A stretch of 64,000 bases of DNA from Dasyornis broadbenti. Its lineage: Eukaryota > Chordata > Aves > Passeriformes > Dasyornithidae. The notes beneath the pieces are model-generated. The model ran no database searches and was not told the DNA's origin. It saw only the letters and a list, made by a program, of their open reading frames with translations. The stretch spans positions 473,228 through 537,227 of the forward strand of contig VZRN01003162.1 in assembly GCA_013397935.1 (NCBI GenBank), written 5' to 3'. Below are positions 28,058-41,040 of the stretch, piece after piece. Position 1 is the first letter of the stretch. Every line of letters starts with the position of its first letter. A program made the position numbers and the translations under genes.

Positions 28058-29709
28058 CTGAAATTAAATTATGTATGACTGAAAAAAATGTTTCAGATTT
28101 TCAAATTCGATTCCAAAACTCAGCAAAGTAAATCCAGGGACATATGAAGAACACTTCCCTCATAGATCTCATAGGTCCCTCACAGTTAATATTAGCTTAG
28201 GGGAAGAAAATGACCAGATCACAACTTTGTGAACTTCTCAAAGCAAGAATAAACTGGTGGTAGCAGTTTAAGATTTGGATGGGCCTGTGTAGAAGACTGG
28301 GAACACTTCCATATTTTCTGGCTACTTTGATTACATGTCCCTGCTGGACAGCCCCAGCTGCTCTTCTGACAGTACATCATACAATAGCCACACCATGATA
28401 CATTTCAGGAGAAAGTTTCCTGACAGGTAATCTTCAAAATAGCAAATCACACTATATAAAAACTTGTGAAACAGGAAAAAAACTTTATGCCTTTATAAAT
28501 CATTAGGTACCCCTAATGGTTCAAATTACCTTTGGTCATTTTTACTCTGTATAAATATTAATGCACTTATAAATTATTTAGTCAGAGGAAATTGAAAAAA
28601 ATAGATGCCTAGAGTTAATATTTTTCAACACTGATACGGTCCTTAAGTCCTCCATCTTTATTTTTGTCAGAAGCATAAAAAATTCTCCCAAGTTTTCAAA
28701 TTCATTTTTTTCCTTTGTACAAATAAGAAATGTGTATTTCAAATAAAAAAAAAAATTTAGTATAAATAACACACCTAAATTATAATTGCACATCTACTAA
28801 TGTTTGTATATGAATTAGGCAAAAAATTTTACTTCACTAGAGATTGCATATACAAATGGGCTCATTCTAATTTTGACACTTCTCTGGCTAAGGTACGACC
28901 ATAGATGTTTGCCATAGTATTATGGGATAAGACATTTATTTTTTCCCTGAGGTCACGCATATATTTAACAAGCGCAGCGATGTATTTGTGATAATACTTT
29001 AAAAATATAAATTATTAGACAATGCAAATAACTAATTTATTTTTTACATAGTTTCAGGTTTATTGAGTTTTGTCCTTCAGCAGTTCATGTAAACATTCAA
29101 CAACTACTGTCATGCCTTTGTGCAACTCTGCTGTAAAATGTTTCGATTTAAGGTCAGTTTTGAGCTCAGCTTTGGTAACATCTTTGCCTGAGCTATAGGA
29201 CTTTCAAAAACAAAGGGTGAAGGCACGGAGCTTGTAGCAATAACACGGGTAGATAACTGAGTGCTTTGGCCAAAACTAACCAGGAGATGCACTAATAAAG
29301 GAGTTCTGTTTTTTAAAATTTATTTATTTAACGTTAGCTAAAATTAAAGTATGAATAGTCACTATGAGAAACTGTAAGCTTCCTGGAAATGACCTCAAGC
29401 TCTGGAGAAGTGGGACCCAGTGGATCTCAGAGCTGAGCCAACTCATCCTTGCAAATTGCAGCCAGAGCAAACGCCTCTCTCTAGACAAGTGTCAAATTAT
29501 CTTGCCTAACTCATATGAGAAACAACCAAGATTCAATTTTCTCAAATTAAGGTTATGGTACAATGGTAATTAATATTTTTATATTCTAACACAACTAATT
29601 CATTAAAAATGACACCCTGATTAGACATGTTAGAACTCCCCTGCTGTCCATGAAGGTATGAGACATTTCATGAAGACAATTATATCTTTTTTGTGAACTA
29701 ACAACATAC
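28058..29709. other. 1.65-kb intron within the third MAM domain
   Basis: The flanking exons join in phase 1 (ACT G | GG). I see no repeat or further exon, only AT-rich sequence. Confidence 0.75.
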
Positions 29710-29955
29710 CAGTTCTATTTCCAAGCGTGTGGTCTCCGGGAGGTCTAAGACTTTGAGGCGAGCTGACCCCTAGCACCCAGCTAAAATTGTCAGCCAGGGA
29801 ATTTTGCCAGCCACATCTGCCATGCTCCAAGGTGCAGGAAGTTCCACATTCACTCTTGTCTGTATTATCCCCACAGTTGTCTTCAAAACCACAGCTTTGT
29901 TCTGGTCTGTAACACTTGCCATTCTGGCACTGCCTGTGGCCATGTGAGCAGGAGC
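29710..29955 (-). CDS. MALRD1: MALRD1 exon: LDLa repeat plus start of third MAM domain (intact)
   Basis: 246 bases, phase 1 in and phase 1 out, with acceptor TTCTTCTCTTTTCAG and donor GTATGT. The LDLa repeat begins SCSHGHRQCQNGKCYRPEQ, then SCGFEDNCGDNTDKSEC. All six cysteines are present, and the acidic cluster is close to the usual D..D..SDE. The MAM start follows: GTSCTLEHGRCGWQNSLADN, then FSWVLGVSSPQSLRPPGDHT, ending GNRT. There is no stop or frameshift, and the length equals the human protein as I remember it. It joins the previous exon at ...PPA|G and the next at |GQFLYLEA. Confidence 0.95.
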
Positions 29956-31880
29956 CTGAAAAGAGAAGAATGAGGGTGTCCTGGTGAATCACAGTGCTAT
30001 GCATCCCAGCAAGGTTACTGGAAGGTTACATTTCAGAGAGCTTAATATTTAGGAGGAGGAGGGTGGTCCAGAGCAGTTTTATTAAAAGCCTTTGGTTCCC
30101 CTGAAGTGCCAATCCATTATCAGTTTATTTCTTTTGTATTTTGTCAAGTGATTGCCTAAATAAAGGACTGTTTCCCTTGTAAAGCCTCAGAGGGCAAGCT
30201 CCAGCCAGGCATTCCTTCACTAACAAAGCTTTCTAGTCTGACTTAATTGCTGACATTCTCCTTTCATGTGGTGTTGAATTAAATCATTTCATTTTAGCTG
30301 CAAAGTTGAGCCTTCTTTAGGAGACCTAATTTGGAAGAAAAAACTTATCTTTTAACTACACAGGTTTGCCTTTTAATGGAATTTTCTTTGATGACTTCAG
30401 TTGTCCTTTCTGTGCAGTATGCCTACCATTATTGAGGGATAATTCTGCGATTGTACAGACAAAAGATTGTAGGATTGAGATCACAGGATCTATTTACAAG
30501 TTGCATGTTTTCATTTCAGATCAGTTTGTGCAGGAATCTGAAAAAAACACAGCCACTTCAGTACGTTCTGTAGTCAAGAACTGAAACACAAAACTGTGCA
30601 ATGGACCCCTACCCGTTTCCTTTGTACATTCTGCTCTGCAGAAATAAATGAACAAGTATAACTTTACATAAAAATAGGATTACCAATATATTAGCTCAAC
30701 AGACAAAATTACAATATGTACGTCTGAAAGTTGCACAAGTACAGGGAGAATCTGAGTTAATTGATACTGAAAATCACATGGTGCTGAAAACTTGTTTCCA
30801 TTACCACTGTATTAATTTAAAGGAGCTAAATGAAATTCATATAAGGCTGGATTTTATTAAGAGGTCAGAAAAACTGATTTATTAGTAAAAAGAGAATAAG
30901 AGATGGGGTATTCAGTTGCCATGTTGGCAACCTCCATCCCATGGTATTTGTTTAAGCCAGACACTAAATTACAAACACCCCAAAGTGAAAAAACATTGTC
31001 AGAGCCCTTTGCTGTAAGTTTTGGGTAAAGGGAAAATAAGTCACTTTATTTCTAGATGTCACCTAAGAAAAAAAATTGTTAACCTCTCCTTTTTAAGTAA
31101 AAATCCTCCTAACACAATTCTCATTACAATAAATTTAAAATACAAATAAATATTGGAATACAATAGAAATATCTAGCAAAATTTCCAGGGAAATTATTAA
31201 TTTTTAATTCCTGAATTCTTAGTAACATAAAATTATGTATCAAGTTTGCTCCAAAAAGACTGTGTATGACTTGGCTTTTAACAATTGCTCAGAGAAAGGA
31301 GGAAAAATTCCTCATCAAAAAGAAGCAAGTCAGAATAAAAATCTGATACTGCTTTAGAAAGTCAAGAACATCAGGCAAAGGTCTCCAAATCTGAAGACAA
31401 GAAAAATGAGTAATCTCTGACCAGAAGAAAAAGACTTATTTGAAGTTCACAGCTACAATTTTATAAAAGCATCAGTGTGATTTTTATTAGTACATGATCT
31501 CTGAAAATGGTCCTGGGTCAAAAGAATGGTGAAATTTTATCGATGAATCAGTCAGTGTCCATCAGAAATTTCTACCAATACTCTTCAGAATTTCAGTCAT
31601 CTGTGTTGTATCCCAAAGGGTGACAGAGATTTATTATAAAATTGCTGTTTAATTTAAATCACATATAATTTTAGGAGCTAGTTATTATAATCCTACCTTT
31701 CTTTCATGTGATTGCAGTAAGAATTTAGCAAAACATTTATTTTGTCAGCTAACTAGGAATTTAAATTTCAGGATATATTTCATGCCTTGAAATACTTTCC
31801 CTTGCAGATCGATGATCAATAATTGCAATAACTTTTGAATTTTGAGGTGCCTTTGTAGCATTGCTTCCCAATTCAGACTG

Positions 31881-31943
31881 AAAAAAAAAAAAAAAAANNN
31901 NNNNNNNNNNNNNNNNNNNNNNNNNNNNNAAAAAAAAAAAAAA
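31881..31943. other. Assembly gap inside a poly(A) tract
   Basis: Seventeen A, then 32 N (31898-31929), then fourteen A. The gap probably reflects failure to read through a long A run. Open frames that cross it are meaningless. Confidence 0.95.
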
Positions 31944-32160
31944 GCAGAGTTGAAAAGTGGAAGTCTTTGTTTCCTGAGGAAAAACAAAAAAATCCATCTT
32001 GAATCCTGGCATGAATGAATCTTTTCAAGCATGTGTAATGAATGATATTACACTGCCTAACTGAGTCTGTAACGTGACTTGCTTCTGGATGTACTTCCAT
32101 AGTATGGCTTCTCTTTAAACGACATTTCTAAAGCTTTAAAACTGTAGGGAAAAAACTCAC

Positions 32161-32183
32161 CAAACAAACAAACAAACAAACAA
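32161..32183 (+). repeat. (CAAA)n microsatellite
   Basis: Five or more uninterrupted CAAA units. Confidence 0.9.
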
Positions 32184-35100
32184 CCTCCCCTCCACCCAAA
32201 ATCAGCCTCAAACCTACATGAAAAGATTTTTTTTTTTTTAGAGCTCCCTTCCTTCCCTACTTTTTCTCAATCCTAATTCTTCAAACACTCTGTTATATAG
32301 ATTCCTGTGGGTATGAGAGAGATATTTAATTGAGAGGAACTTCTCCTTAACAAGGTTCAGTAAATTTTTCCTCCAATCAGTGTTTCTTGAAGATTATTAG
32401 TGGGTAGATTTTTTGTCCTGTTTGATAACTACATCAACACACTAGGCTGTAGTAGACCCTAAGGGGCTCTTATAGCCCCTTTCAGATAAATATCTTTTAT
32501 CTTTATATTTATCCTTCAGATAAATAATCTTTGAATAGAGGAGGATTTATACAACTGAGGAAAACAGCTGCACCAGTCCATAATCCCCTTGTTGGTATAC
32601 CCTGAGTAAAATCAACAGGTGAAACATTTATATTTTAAAATATATGGTTAGGAGAAGAGTCAATCTCCTTATTTTTAAGGGTGTTTCTCTTAAATGTATT
32701 TTGGAAAAAAAAAAAATGTACTTGCAAACATCAAGAGAGAAAATAAATTTTTCCTGAGGACAACCGGTCTTATTGTTGAAAACTGAGGTCTCAAGTACTC
32801 AGCCTTGTCCTCACCTTTGGTAAGTACATTTCCCTCCACATCCAATTAAGAATGGAGGTTTTCCTTGCCCCTCCTTTTGCTATTAATGTATTAATCATTT
32901 TTTATTATCCTTTCCATAAGAGGCCAGATTATGTTCTAATTGGGCTTATTTTAATGTTGTTAAATTTAATAAGATGTTGACCTTTGTAAACTTATTATAT
33001 TTAATAGTATCAACATCTATGTTTTCCAAACCTAAATCAAATCAAATGAATGGGATAGTTTACAATTATCAGAATAACCCATCAATACGGTGAAAATCTA
33101 GATCTGTTTCAAAATACTTTCAAAAGATTTTATTTACATTCACATACTAGAAGCAAACCTACTCCTAAATCAAAGTTAGAGCTCCTGTAGAGCCATAATT
33201 TGCTATAGAGGCCAGAGTAATTAATCAGCAGACTAAGAGTGTGTCATCCCAGGGATAGTGGCTCTCTGGATAATTTAGATCTCTGAATTTTTCCCTGCAA
33301 CAATTACTCCATTATCCTTCTTGCTCTGAGTTGACATTACTGTATGACTGAAATCTATGTGTCCTTAAAAAAAAATAATTTGTTAACAAGAACATCTTTC
33401 CTCTAGTATCTCACCAGTATAGCCCAAGGACACAGAGAAAAGTGCTTTCATCACTGTTGATGATGCATAGTAATACTGACTTGTCAGTGCAGGAATGTGA
33501 AAAATGCATCTCATTTCGAAAACAAAGCTCCAGAAACTACAAAAATTTTTAAAGACTTTTAGAAGCTGGTGTGTTAGGGGAAAAAAAAAAAGATTTAAAA
33601 AGTATTATACTATATCAGGTTTGTACTTTTTTTTGTTTGTTTGTTCTTTTGGGGGGGGGGGTCTTTTTTGAAGGAAATGGCCTTTTTTTCCTTAGAATTG
33701 AATGCAAACATTTGGTTTTGTAAGCCTTGTGACTACCTTGATTTGCATTCTGAAAACTGAAAGTTAGAAAAACAACAGCTTGAGTTCATTTGCAAAAGGG
33801 ACTTTGAGAAGAAGTTGTTAACCTTCTAAGTTACTACCATGTCAAAGAAAAAGCAGATGAAATCTTCTACAGCAACCAAAACTGATTTCTTATCTTGTCC
33901 ATTTTCACACACAAACACAAGAGAATTCTTTTTCAGCAATCAGATCCAGTAATATTCAACCCCAGAAACAAAAAGAATCAAAAACATAAACAGCAAAGTA
34001 GTCCATCACTGTTCATTATTATTGTCTCCATCCATGACAAAGCACTGAAGAATCTTTGTTTTGTTTGTATGTACTCTGTTATTAGAAAAGGATTGGTTTT
34101 TATCAGTCACTCAATACACTTTAAGACATACCCAGTCTGTGACACATTCAATGGGTCCTAACACGGTGCATTACTTTAAAGTTATCAGAAATTTTGAGCT
34201 GAAGGCAAGATGCTCTCAATGCCTCTTCACACTGAGTTTACTGCCTTTACTATAAGCAGGGCAACACTAAAAACAATATTATAAAGACCAAATGCTTCAG
34301 TTTCAATTGCTTAGATGCATGTGAACGTTCACTCAGAAGAAGCAAAAAACCAGATTTTGACTAGAGAAGGAGGTACTAGGTCTTTTTAACTCCTCCTCTC
34401 TTACAGTACTGGCATACTAATATCTTCAATAATAGAATTAGTGCATACTTTCCATGTTGCTTGAGTAATTCTACACCTATTTAGTCTATAAAACATGCTA
34501 GTAGGTAAACTTAAAAGGAAATTTTGAGCTACTCTCTTCAGGTGGTAAATGCCCATACTGAATAAGAAGAGACTTAGGCCTGGATTCATTGAAAGACACT
34601 CCTTCTATTGCAATAGCATCAAGACTGGTTTGTTCCTTGCCAGAAAACTGAAACAAGATAAAATACATGTTAACATTATTATTCTAATGCTAATCAGGTG
34701 GTTTATGTCTCCAACATAAAGAAAAGGACAAGCAAGGAAAACTGCTGTAACAGGACATATGCATAATGGGAACAGTGAAACATCAGTTCTTTTATACAGT
34801 CTTCCCTTTCCAGAGCCATGTTGAAATTTATAACCAATCTTCTTGAGGGTGGACAAAGAAATACTAAGAGAAAAGGAGTCCACATCTAGCTTTTAAGCAA
34901 AGTTTTTTCAGAAACAATCATATTCATTATGTGCATTTACTACAGTGAGAGAGATTAAATAATAACTAAAGTGAAAAGCTTAACTCACACTCCTGAATTT
35001 ACCCTTAGCAAAAATCAAAAATAAAATTATATTGAGCAAACTTTTGATTTGCCATGATCTGGCTCAAATAAATGAAATCTAAATCTTTATTGCCTGAACG

Positions 35101-38100
35101 CCTTAGTAAAGACACAGAAAGAAGAAGCATTCCTTAGGTATCCAAACCACAATCCTAAAAACATGTTAAAAAGTTGTAGCATGTCCTGTAGAAGTACAAC
35201 TGGAAGCTCATGTAAAATGCATTTTATAACTATAGATCGACATCTTGCCTGAAGCAGATCAATGTAACAGTGCTTTTATGAGAGCCTGGATTTGTGCATA
35301 ACTGGTGCCATCTCTGCCTTAGAGCCCAAACTGGTTTAGTTGTGACCTCTGGTTTAATGGTCCAAATGCTATCTGATTGCCTGGAGGGTAGAATGGGTAT
35401 GGCATCTGCATTTCCAAGTGCCTAGAGCAGGCTCTGCTCACTGGTTTCACCGCCTGAATTTCTGATAGGAGAAAAGTGTGGAGATTGAATCTAAAGTATA
35501 GCTTGAAGTAAAGCAGACACCCATAAATCAGAACAGTTTAAGCATAAGAAATAGGTTGCACAAACTCTGAATAGCTGAGGTATGTCAGAAGGGAATTTCT
35601 ACAAGGAGGTCAAAGAATAAAAACCAGTGAACTAAAAGCATTTTATTATGTATAACTGAATCTGAAGGGGAAGAGGTGTTCACTGGCTGCACTGGAATAT
35701 GTGTTCCTTTCATATTCTCCACCATACCCCAAGCTGTTGCCCAAAGCACAGAGTGGAAGGTGAAGCTACAGTGCAGTGACAAATCACCTTGGTACAACTT
35801 GCCAGAGCTGCTGGACCGTGCTCAGTAAATGAGACACGTGGAAAGCACTTCCCTCAAATCCTGCTCAAAGCCCAACCAACCAGCTCTAATTTACAGTCCA
35901 GCCTAACTCTGAGACCAGAGGGCAGGACACTGTCCTGGCCTGATTTAACCTTGGCGAGAGAAGACAGTGGACATGGAGTCCCAGAACCTGAGGAACACTG
36001 GTTCCAGAACTGCAAGTATGAACAAAAGTATGTTGAGAAACCTTTCTCTGGCAAATAAAGGCAAGTAAAAAGACATAGTATAAACATTAAATAGTCTTCC
36101 TATTATATGTCCACAAGACCTCAGGTGTTTTCCACAAAATGGCATTTTCTTTACCATGTTAGACACTATGAGGTGGTCTAGTCATGGCTTTAATTTGACA
36201 TAAGATTGTTCAATATACAAAGGGGAAGATAAAAGGTACATCTATTACCAGTCAGGGATCTCTACTATTTACAAATATCAACCTTTTCCCTTAAGTAAGT
36301 ATTAATATTCAACAACACAAATGTAAACTAAAGAGGAAATTCTCTGAAGAATTCTCAGTTGTGCACAGCTGGGATTAAAGTGTGAAAGAGCTGCAAGAAA
36401 CATGATTTGCTCAGAATTTCTATAAGAAATTACAACATTTAAACACAGCTATATTTAAACTCTTCAGAAATATGTGAGTAAGGATCAGGTGTAGGAGAAA
36501 CTAAAACTGTCAAAAACTGGTTAAATTGAATCTCATGACCCCTATGAATCCCCATCTGTCAGTGCTCAGAAGGAATAAATTTCAGGATTACTGTATTTAC
36601 CACATTCATCTGAAGAGGACATGATGATTAAAAGATTTCATTGATGTCTTGAATGGCCTTCCACACACTTTTAAGCCTCCACTGAGGAGGTCAACAGGAA
36701 AATGAAAAATGCCTATGATGGAAGAGAAAGATACCCACAAACTCCTTAAACACACAGTATCTTATAGAAATGTAGCTTCAAATATGGGCAGCTTTTCCCT
36801 TTCCTCTGAGTTACATGTTTGTTCTCAAACACTGAAAGAAAAAGACTAAAATTATAACTACAAAGCCAGCAGAAGTGCTTTGAGGTAAGGTTTTGAAAGC
36901 AACAAGAATTACACTTAGCACTGTTATGCTGTAATGTTGCTGCACTGTGTCCTAGTGTGATTAAGCAGTTCCGTTCCTTATCTTTTTTCCAGCCAGTATG
37001 AACAATTACGACAAAAGCAATTTTTTATTGTTCTCATTTAACTTTAACCCAATCCAGTACATTCCTTTATTTCCCAAAGCATTAATAACTTTATTGGCTG
37101 CACCACTATTCAGCATGTGTTCATGTTTATCGGCACGCTTTGAGCTAAGCAAGTAGTAGCACCTCTGCTTAGCAAATGAGCGAACATGGAAAGAGCAGAA
37201 CAGTTAATTGTTAAAAAACAATTCCCTGAAGAAATTATTTGATGTCATTTCACAGTATTTCTACAGCACTTTCCATATAAGCTGTGCCATTCATCTTTCC
37301 TCTGCTTGGAAAGGAAGGTAAGGGAAATACAGAGAAAAGTACCAGTTTCTAGAGTCGTAATCAGTTATGGGCCCAGTCCAGGGTCTGCTCTCATCTGACT
37401 GCTGGTCCAAAGAATTTCTGACCTTTAATTTCACATTCAAGGTACTAGGTCTGGAAATACCTAAGGGAAAAATGTTGTTTCTTTGACATAAAATTATAAT
37501 AAACTGTGGGAAATGTCCACAAATTATCTATACTTTATTGTATGTTCAAATGTTGGAGTAGGTTAGGGACTGAAATGTATCCTAAATCCCCACAGAATGA
37601 TGGAAAAAGTATTTTTAATTCCCTTAAAATTATAACTCATTCTAAATTTTTGTCATTCTTTTACAAATTAGACCAGCACAAATATATGTGATTTTCTTTT
37701 TTCAGTTTAGCAAATGGGCACATTGTTTTCAAATCATTATACAATCTAGTAAGTCTAGAGCTCAAAATAAGAGGAGGTGGATCAGAGTCCATGCCACCAA
37801 CAAGAAAAAAGGATCAGAAGAAACTGTGGAATTAAAAAGGTGGTAGAAGGGCAATATTTGCAGTTAAATTGATAAAGTGCAGTGATTACAATTACACAGA
37901 CTTGGAATTTAATTGGAGAAAGCTTAACAAAATTTAGAAAATATAACATCAATATCCACACTATATATTTTTCTCCTTCATAGTCAATAAAAGGATAATT
38001 TTCATAATAAGAGGGGGACAATATATGTCTATAAGTTCAATTCAAATCACCTGTATGCATGACTACTTTATATTCAAAAGTAATATCTTTATATCAAGCT

Positions 38101-38514
38101 CCTAAATCAAGCTACATATTCTACAGTATTTCCACCATTTTTCTGAAAAATATGGAAGTGATTGTATCCTGTACCACAAAGGAGAGAGAAAAAAATAAAC
38201 ATGTTGATTTCTTAGTTTTAAAATACAACAATGATAAACCTTTTGTATTACTGTAGAGGTGAAAATGAAAGTTGCCACTTGCATGGAACTTTATTCTAGT
38301 TCTGAGTGTACTGTATTCTATACATCTGAGTGTATGTTGCTGTTCAGGTACTAATGAAGAAAAATAATTTCACAATCTGCTGTATGCAATTAAGGCAACT
38401 GTGTAGACAAAGTCAGTCTTCCAAAAGAAATGAGAAGTCCTCTTTATATGCTTGGTTTTGTTTGGTGTTTTTTTGTGGGGAGGTCTTTAGTTGGTTGGCT
38501 GGATTGTTGGGCTT

Positions 38515-38531
38515 TTGTTGTTGTTGTTGTT
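38515..38531 (+). repeat. (GTT)n microsatellite
   Basis: About six GTT units in a T/G-rich tract. Confidence 0.8.
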
Positions 38532-40639
38532 TTGGAGTTTATTGTTTATTTTTGTTTGGTTTCAGTTTTGCTTTTATTTCTTTCTCGTCCCAAAACTGGT
38601 TTTAAAATGCTTTAGACATTCTGCTTGATTCGTTTCACATCCGGTTCTCTCAGTCAATGGTCAATGCTGGCTGTTTCAAAGAAAGCTATAAATGTTTTGT
38701 TTTTTGATTAGTTCTGCATAAAGAGATATTTTTTCCTCTTTTCAGTAGAAGATCACATTATGCACTGAAGAATAAAATTTTATTATTCTAGTAGTTACAT
38801 ATTAGTTACAAAAACTGCCAAAGTTTCTATTTGTGTATCTGTAAACTTCTATAGATCTAATTATAACTGCAAAAGACTGATATAAGCAATATCCTTTGGC
38901 CTTTAGAGTACACTCTAGAGTTTTGAGCAATATTTCAAATGAAAATATTTTTGGCAAATTTGATTTCTTGATTGTTCTATTACATTGCGTATATTTATTT
39001 TAGTTATGTTGCTGACGGAATTCTACAAATTTTAATTTTTTTTGTGAAGTAGAAATTTTTACTAAAATGATTAAAAAATCAGTATGGAAGAAAAAAAATC
39101 CCACTAATCAAAACAAAAAAAGACAAACAAGGAAGGAACAGAAAAATAGCAAGACTATATTCTTTAGCATTTACTTATAAAAGACTGGGAAGTGCATGAG
39201 TTATGAGTTAAGAAACTTTGGCAGTGATATGAAGGTGTTCAGGGTGATACTACCAAGGAATAACCATGAGTAATGGGAAAAGGTTTTTGCAAAAATGAAG
39301 TTGCTTAATGGGACCATACCCAGTGCTAGTCATGAACTGAAAAACCTTCGTGACATCAGCAGCCATTGCAGGGCATACACTTTCCTGTAACATCCAGCCC
39401 CAACAGGTGTGTCAGTTGTTTTATACAACTACAGTGGAGATAAACAGTCACAGTTTAGCAAATTAATTCCACCCTGATTGGCTGGCAGTGGAATGCAATA
39501 TTAATTGACTTACACAGAATAACACAGCCCATCTTCACTTATGGGTTGTGGAATCCTACTACTACCACTCCTAAAGAGTGACACAGTAGAGTACTGACAC
39601 AGCTCCAGGAACACAAAAGCCCAGTGTTCAAAAAGGGCAAAACAATCAAGGCTTTGGTATTTATCAGGAAAGAGAGAAAAGAGAAAAAGAATAATTTTGT
39701 TACAGGATCATTCCACTGGTTGCTCATATCCTAAATGCTCTACACAGACCTGATTTTGTAAGCTCAAAAGAGTATAGTAGATCTTTTTAAAAGTCAGAGA
39801 AAGGAAAACATATGGAATAGTTTCCATGTAAGAGTAAGTTGAAACTCCTTCAGTGTATAGTCACTTAAGGATGATTGCATAGAGAACAACATGGAGTAGG
39901 TGTGCTTTTCACCATTTTCAGTAAAAGGAGACAGGGAGAAAACAAAGCCACTTTCTCAACAAGTGGCAGAACTGTACAACTCACTGCAAAAAAATGAGAA
40001 GGGGGGTTAAACTTCTGAATGTGTTCCCAGGGAAACCAGGCTCTATACAGAAGGCAAATACATTAAATCTTGCTACATATCCAAAACCACATTTGGTTTG
40101 TAATGTCTCCTAAAAGCAAATATTAGGAACATTAAGAGGAAGTATCGTATATGTTCAGCATCTCACTGACAGCAGTAGACAGGATATCAAGTGAAATGGA
40201 CCTTGATGTGATTCTCTGTTAATATTCCTATATTCTCAAAGTTCTCAAAGACATGTTCCACACTTCAGTGAATCACTTTTAATTTGATGAAAATAACTGT
40301 CTTCTCTACAAAACTGAAGTCAGCAGATACCAGTTCTCTAGTCTGTGGGAATAGCTTGTCTTTATTGTAGCCAGCTAATCTGATCAGGCAGCCCTTGGCA
40401 GCTGTTGTATTCCCAGGTGAATGGTACAGAGACATGAGCAGAAACTCTGACGGAAGGATCTGCAATTCTTATAGTCAGTAACAGCACTGCAGGAGGGAAG
40501 GGATGGAAAGAAGAGAGGAAGACCAAGTTGAGAGATCATGGAAATTGTTGTCAAATCCATGATGTCTCTTTAGTAAACAACTGTTAAGTATGAAATATGA
40601 CTCATGGATAACTTGTGGATAACTATTACACCATTAACC

Positions 40640-41040
40640 TCCTTGGGCTGCCGTGAGCCATCCTAACTCAGCATGGTATTCACCACAGGCTGCAGGGGAA
40701 TCTCTGCTCCAGCACCTGGAGAACCTCCTCCTACTCCTCTTCCCAGACCCTGGTGCCAGCAAAGTTCTTTCTCTCACATATTCTCGCTCCTCTCTCTGGA
40801 TGTAACTGCTGTTGTGCAACAACTTTCCTCCTTCTTAAATCTGTTATCACAGGGGTGCTGCCACCATCACTGATGGGCTCAGCACTAAGCAGCAGTGAGT
40901 TCATCCTGGAGCCAGCTGGAATTGCCTCTGTCAGACACGAGGGAAGCTTCTGGCACCTCCTCAGAGAAGTCACCCCTGTAGCCCTCCAGCAACCAAAACC
41001 TTGCCACACAAACCAAAACCAGAAGCAACTGCAACTTTCA
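40640..41040. mobile_element. Interspersed repeat of songbird type, family unsure
   Basis: A GC-richer block containing GCTGCAGGGGAATCTCTGCT, TTCTCGCTCCTCTCTCTGGA, CTTAAATCTGTTATCACAG, GGAAGCTTCTGGCACCTCCT and CCAAAACCTTGCCACACAAA. I have met this succession repeatedly in songbird sequence, which marks it as a dispersed retroelement. I cannot say from memory whether it is LTR- or LINE-derived. Several overlapping open frames cross it in both directions and are not genes. Confidence 0.5.

Noticed and set aside
31745..32100. Three minus-strand open frames crossing the N gap
   Set aside because: They read through 32 N and a poly(A) tract; the frame across a gap is undefined.
33651..33661. Run of eleven G
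   Set aside because: An isolated homopolymer with no further G-tracts nearby to make a quadruplex; noted only as an error-prone site.
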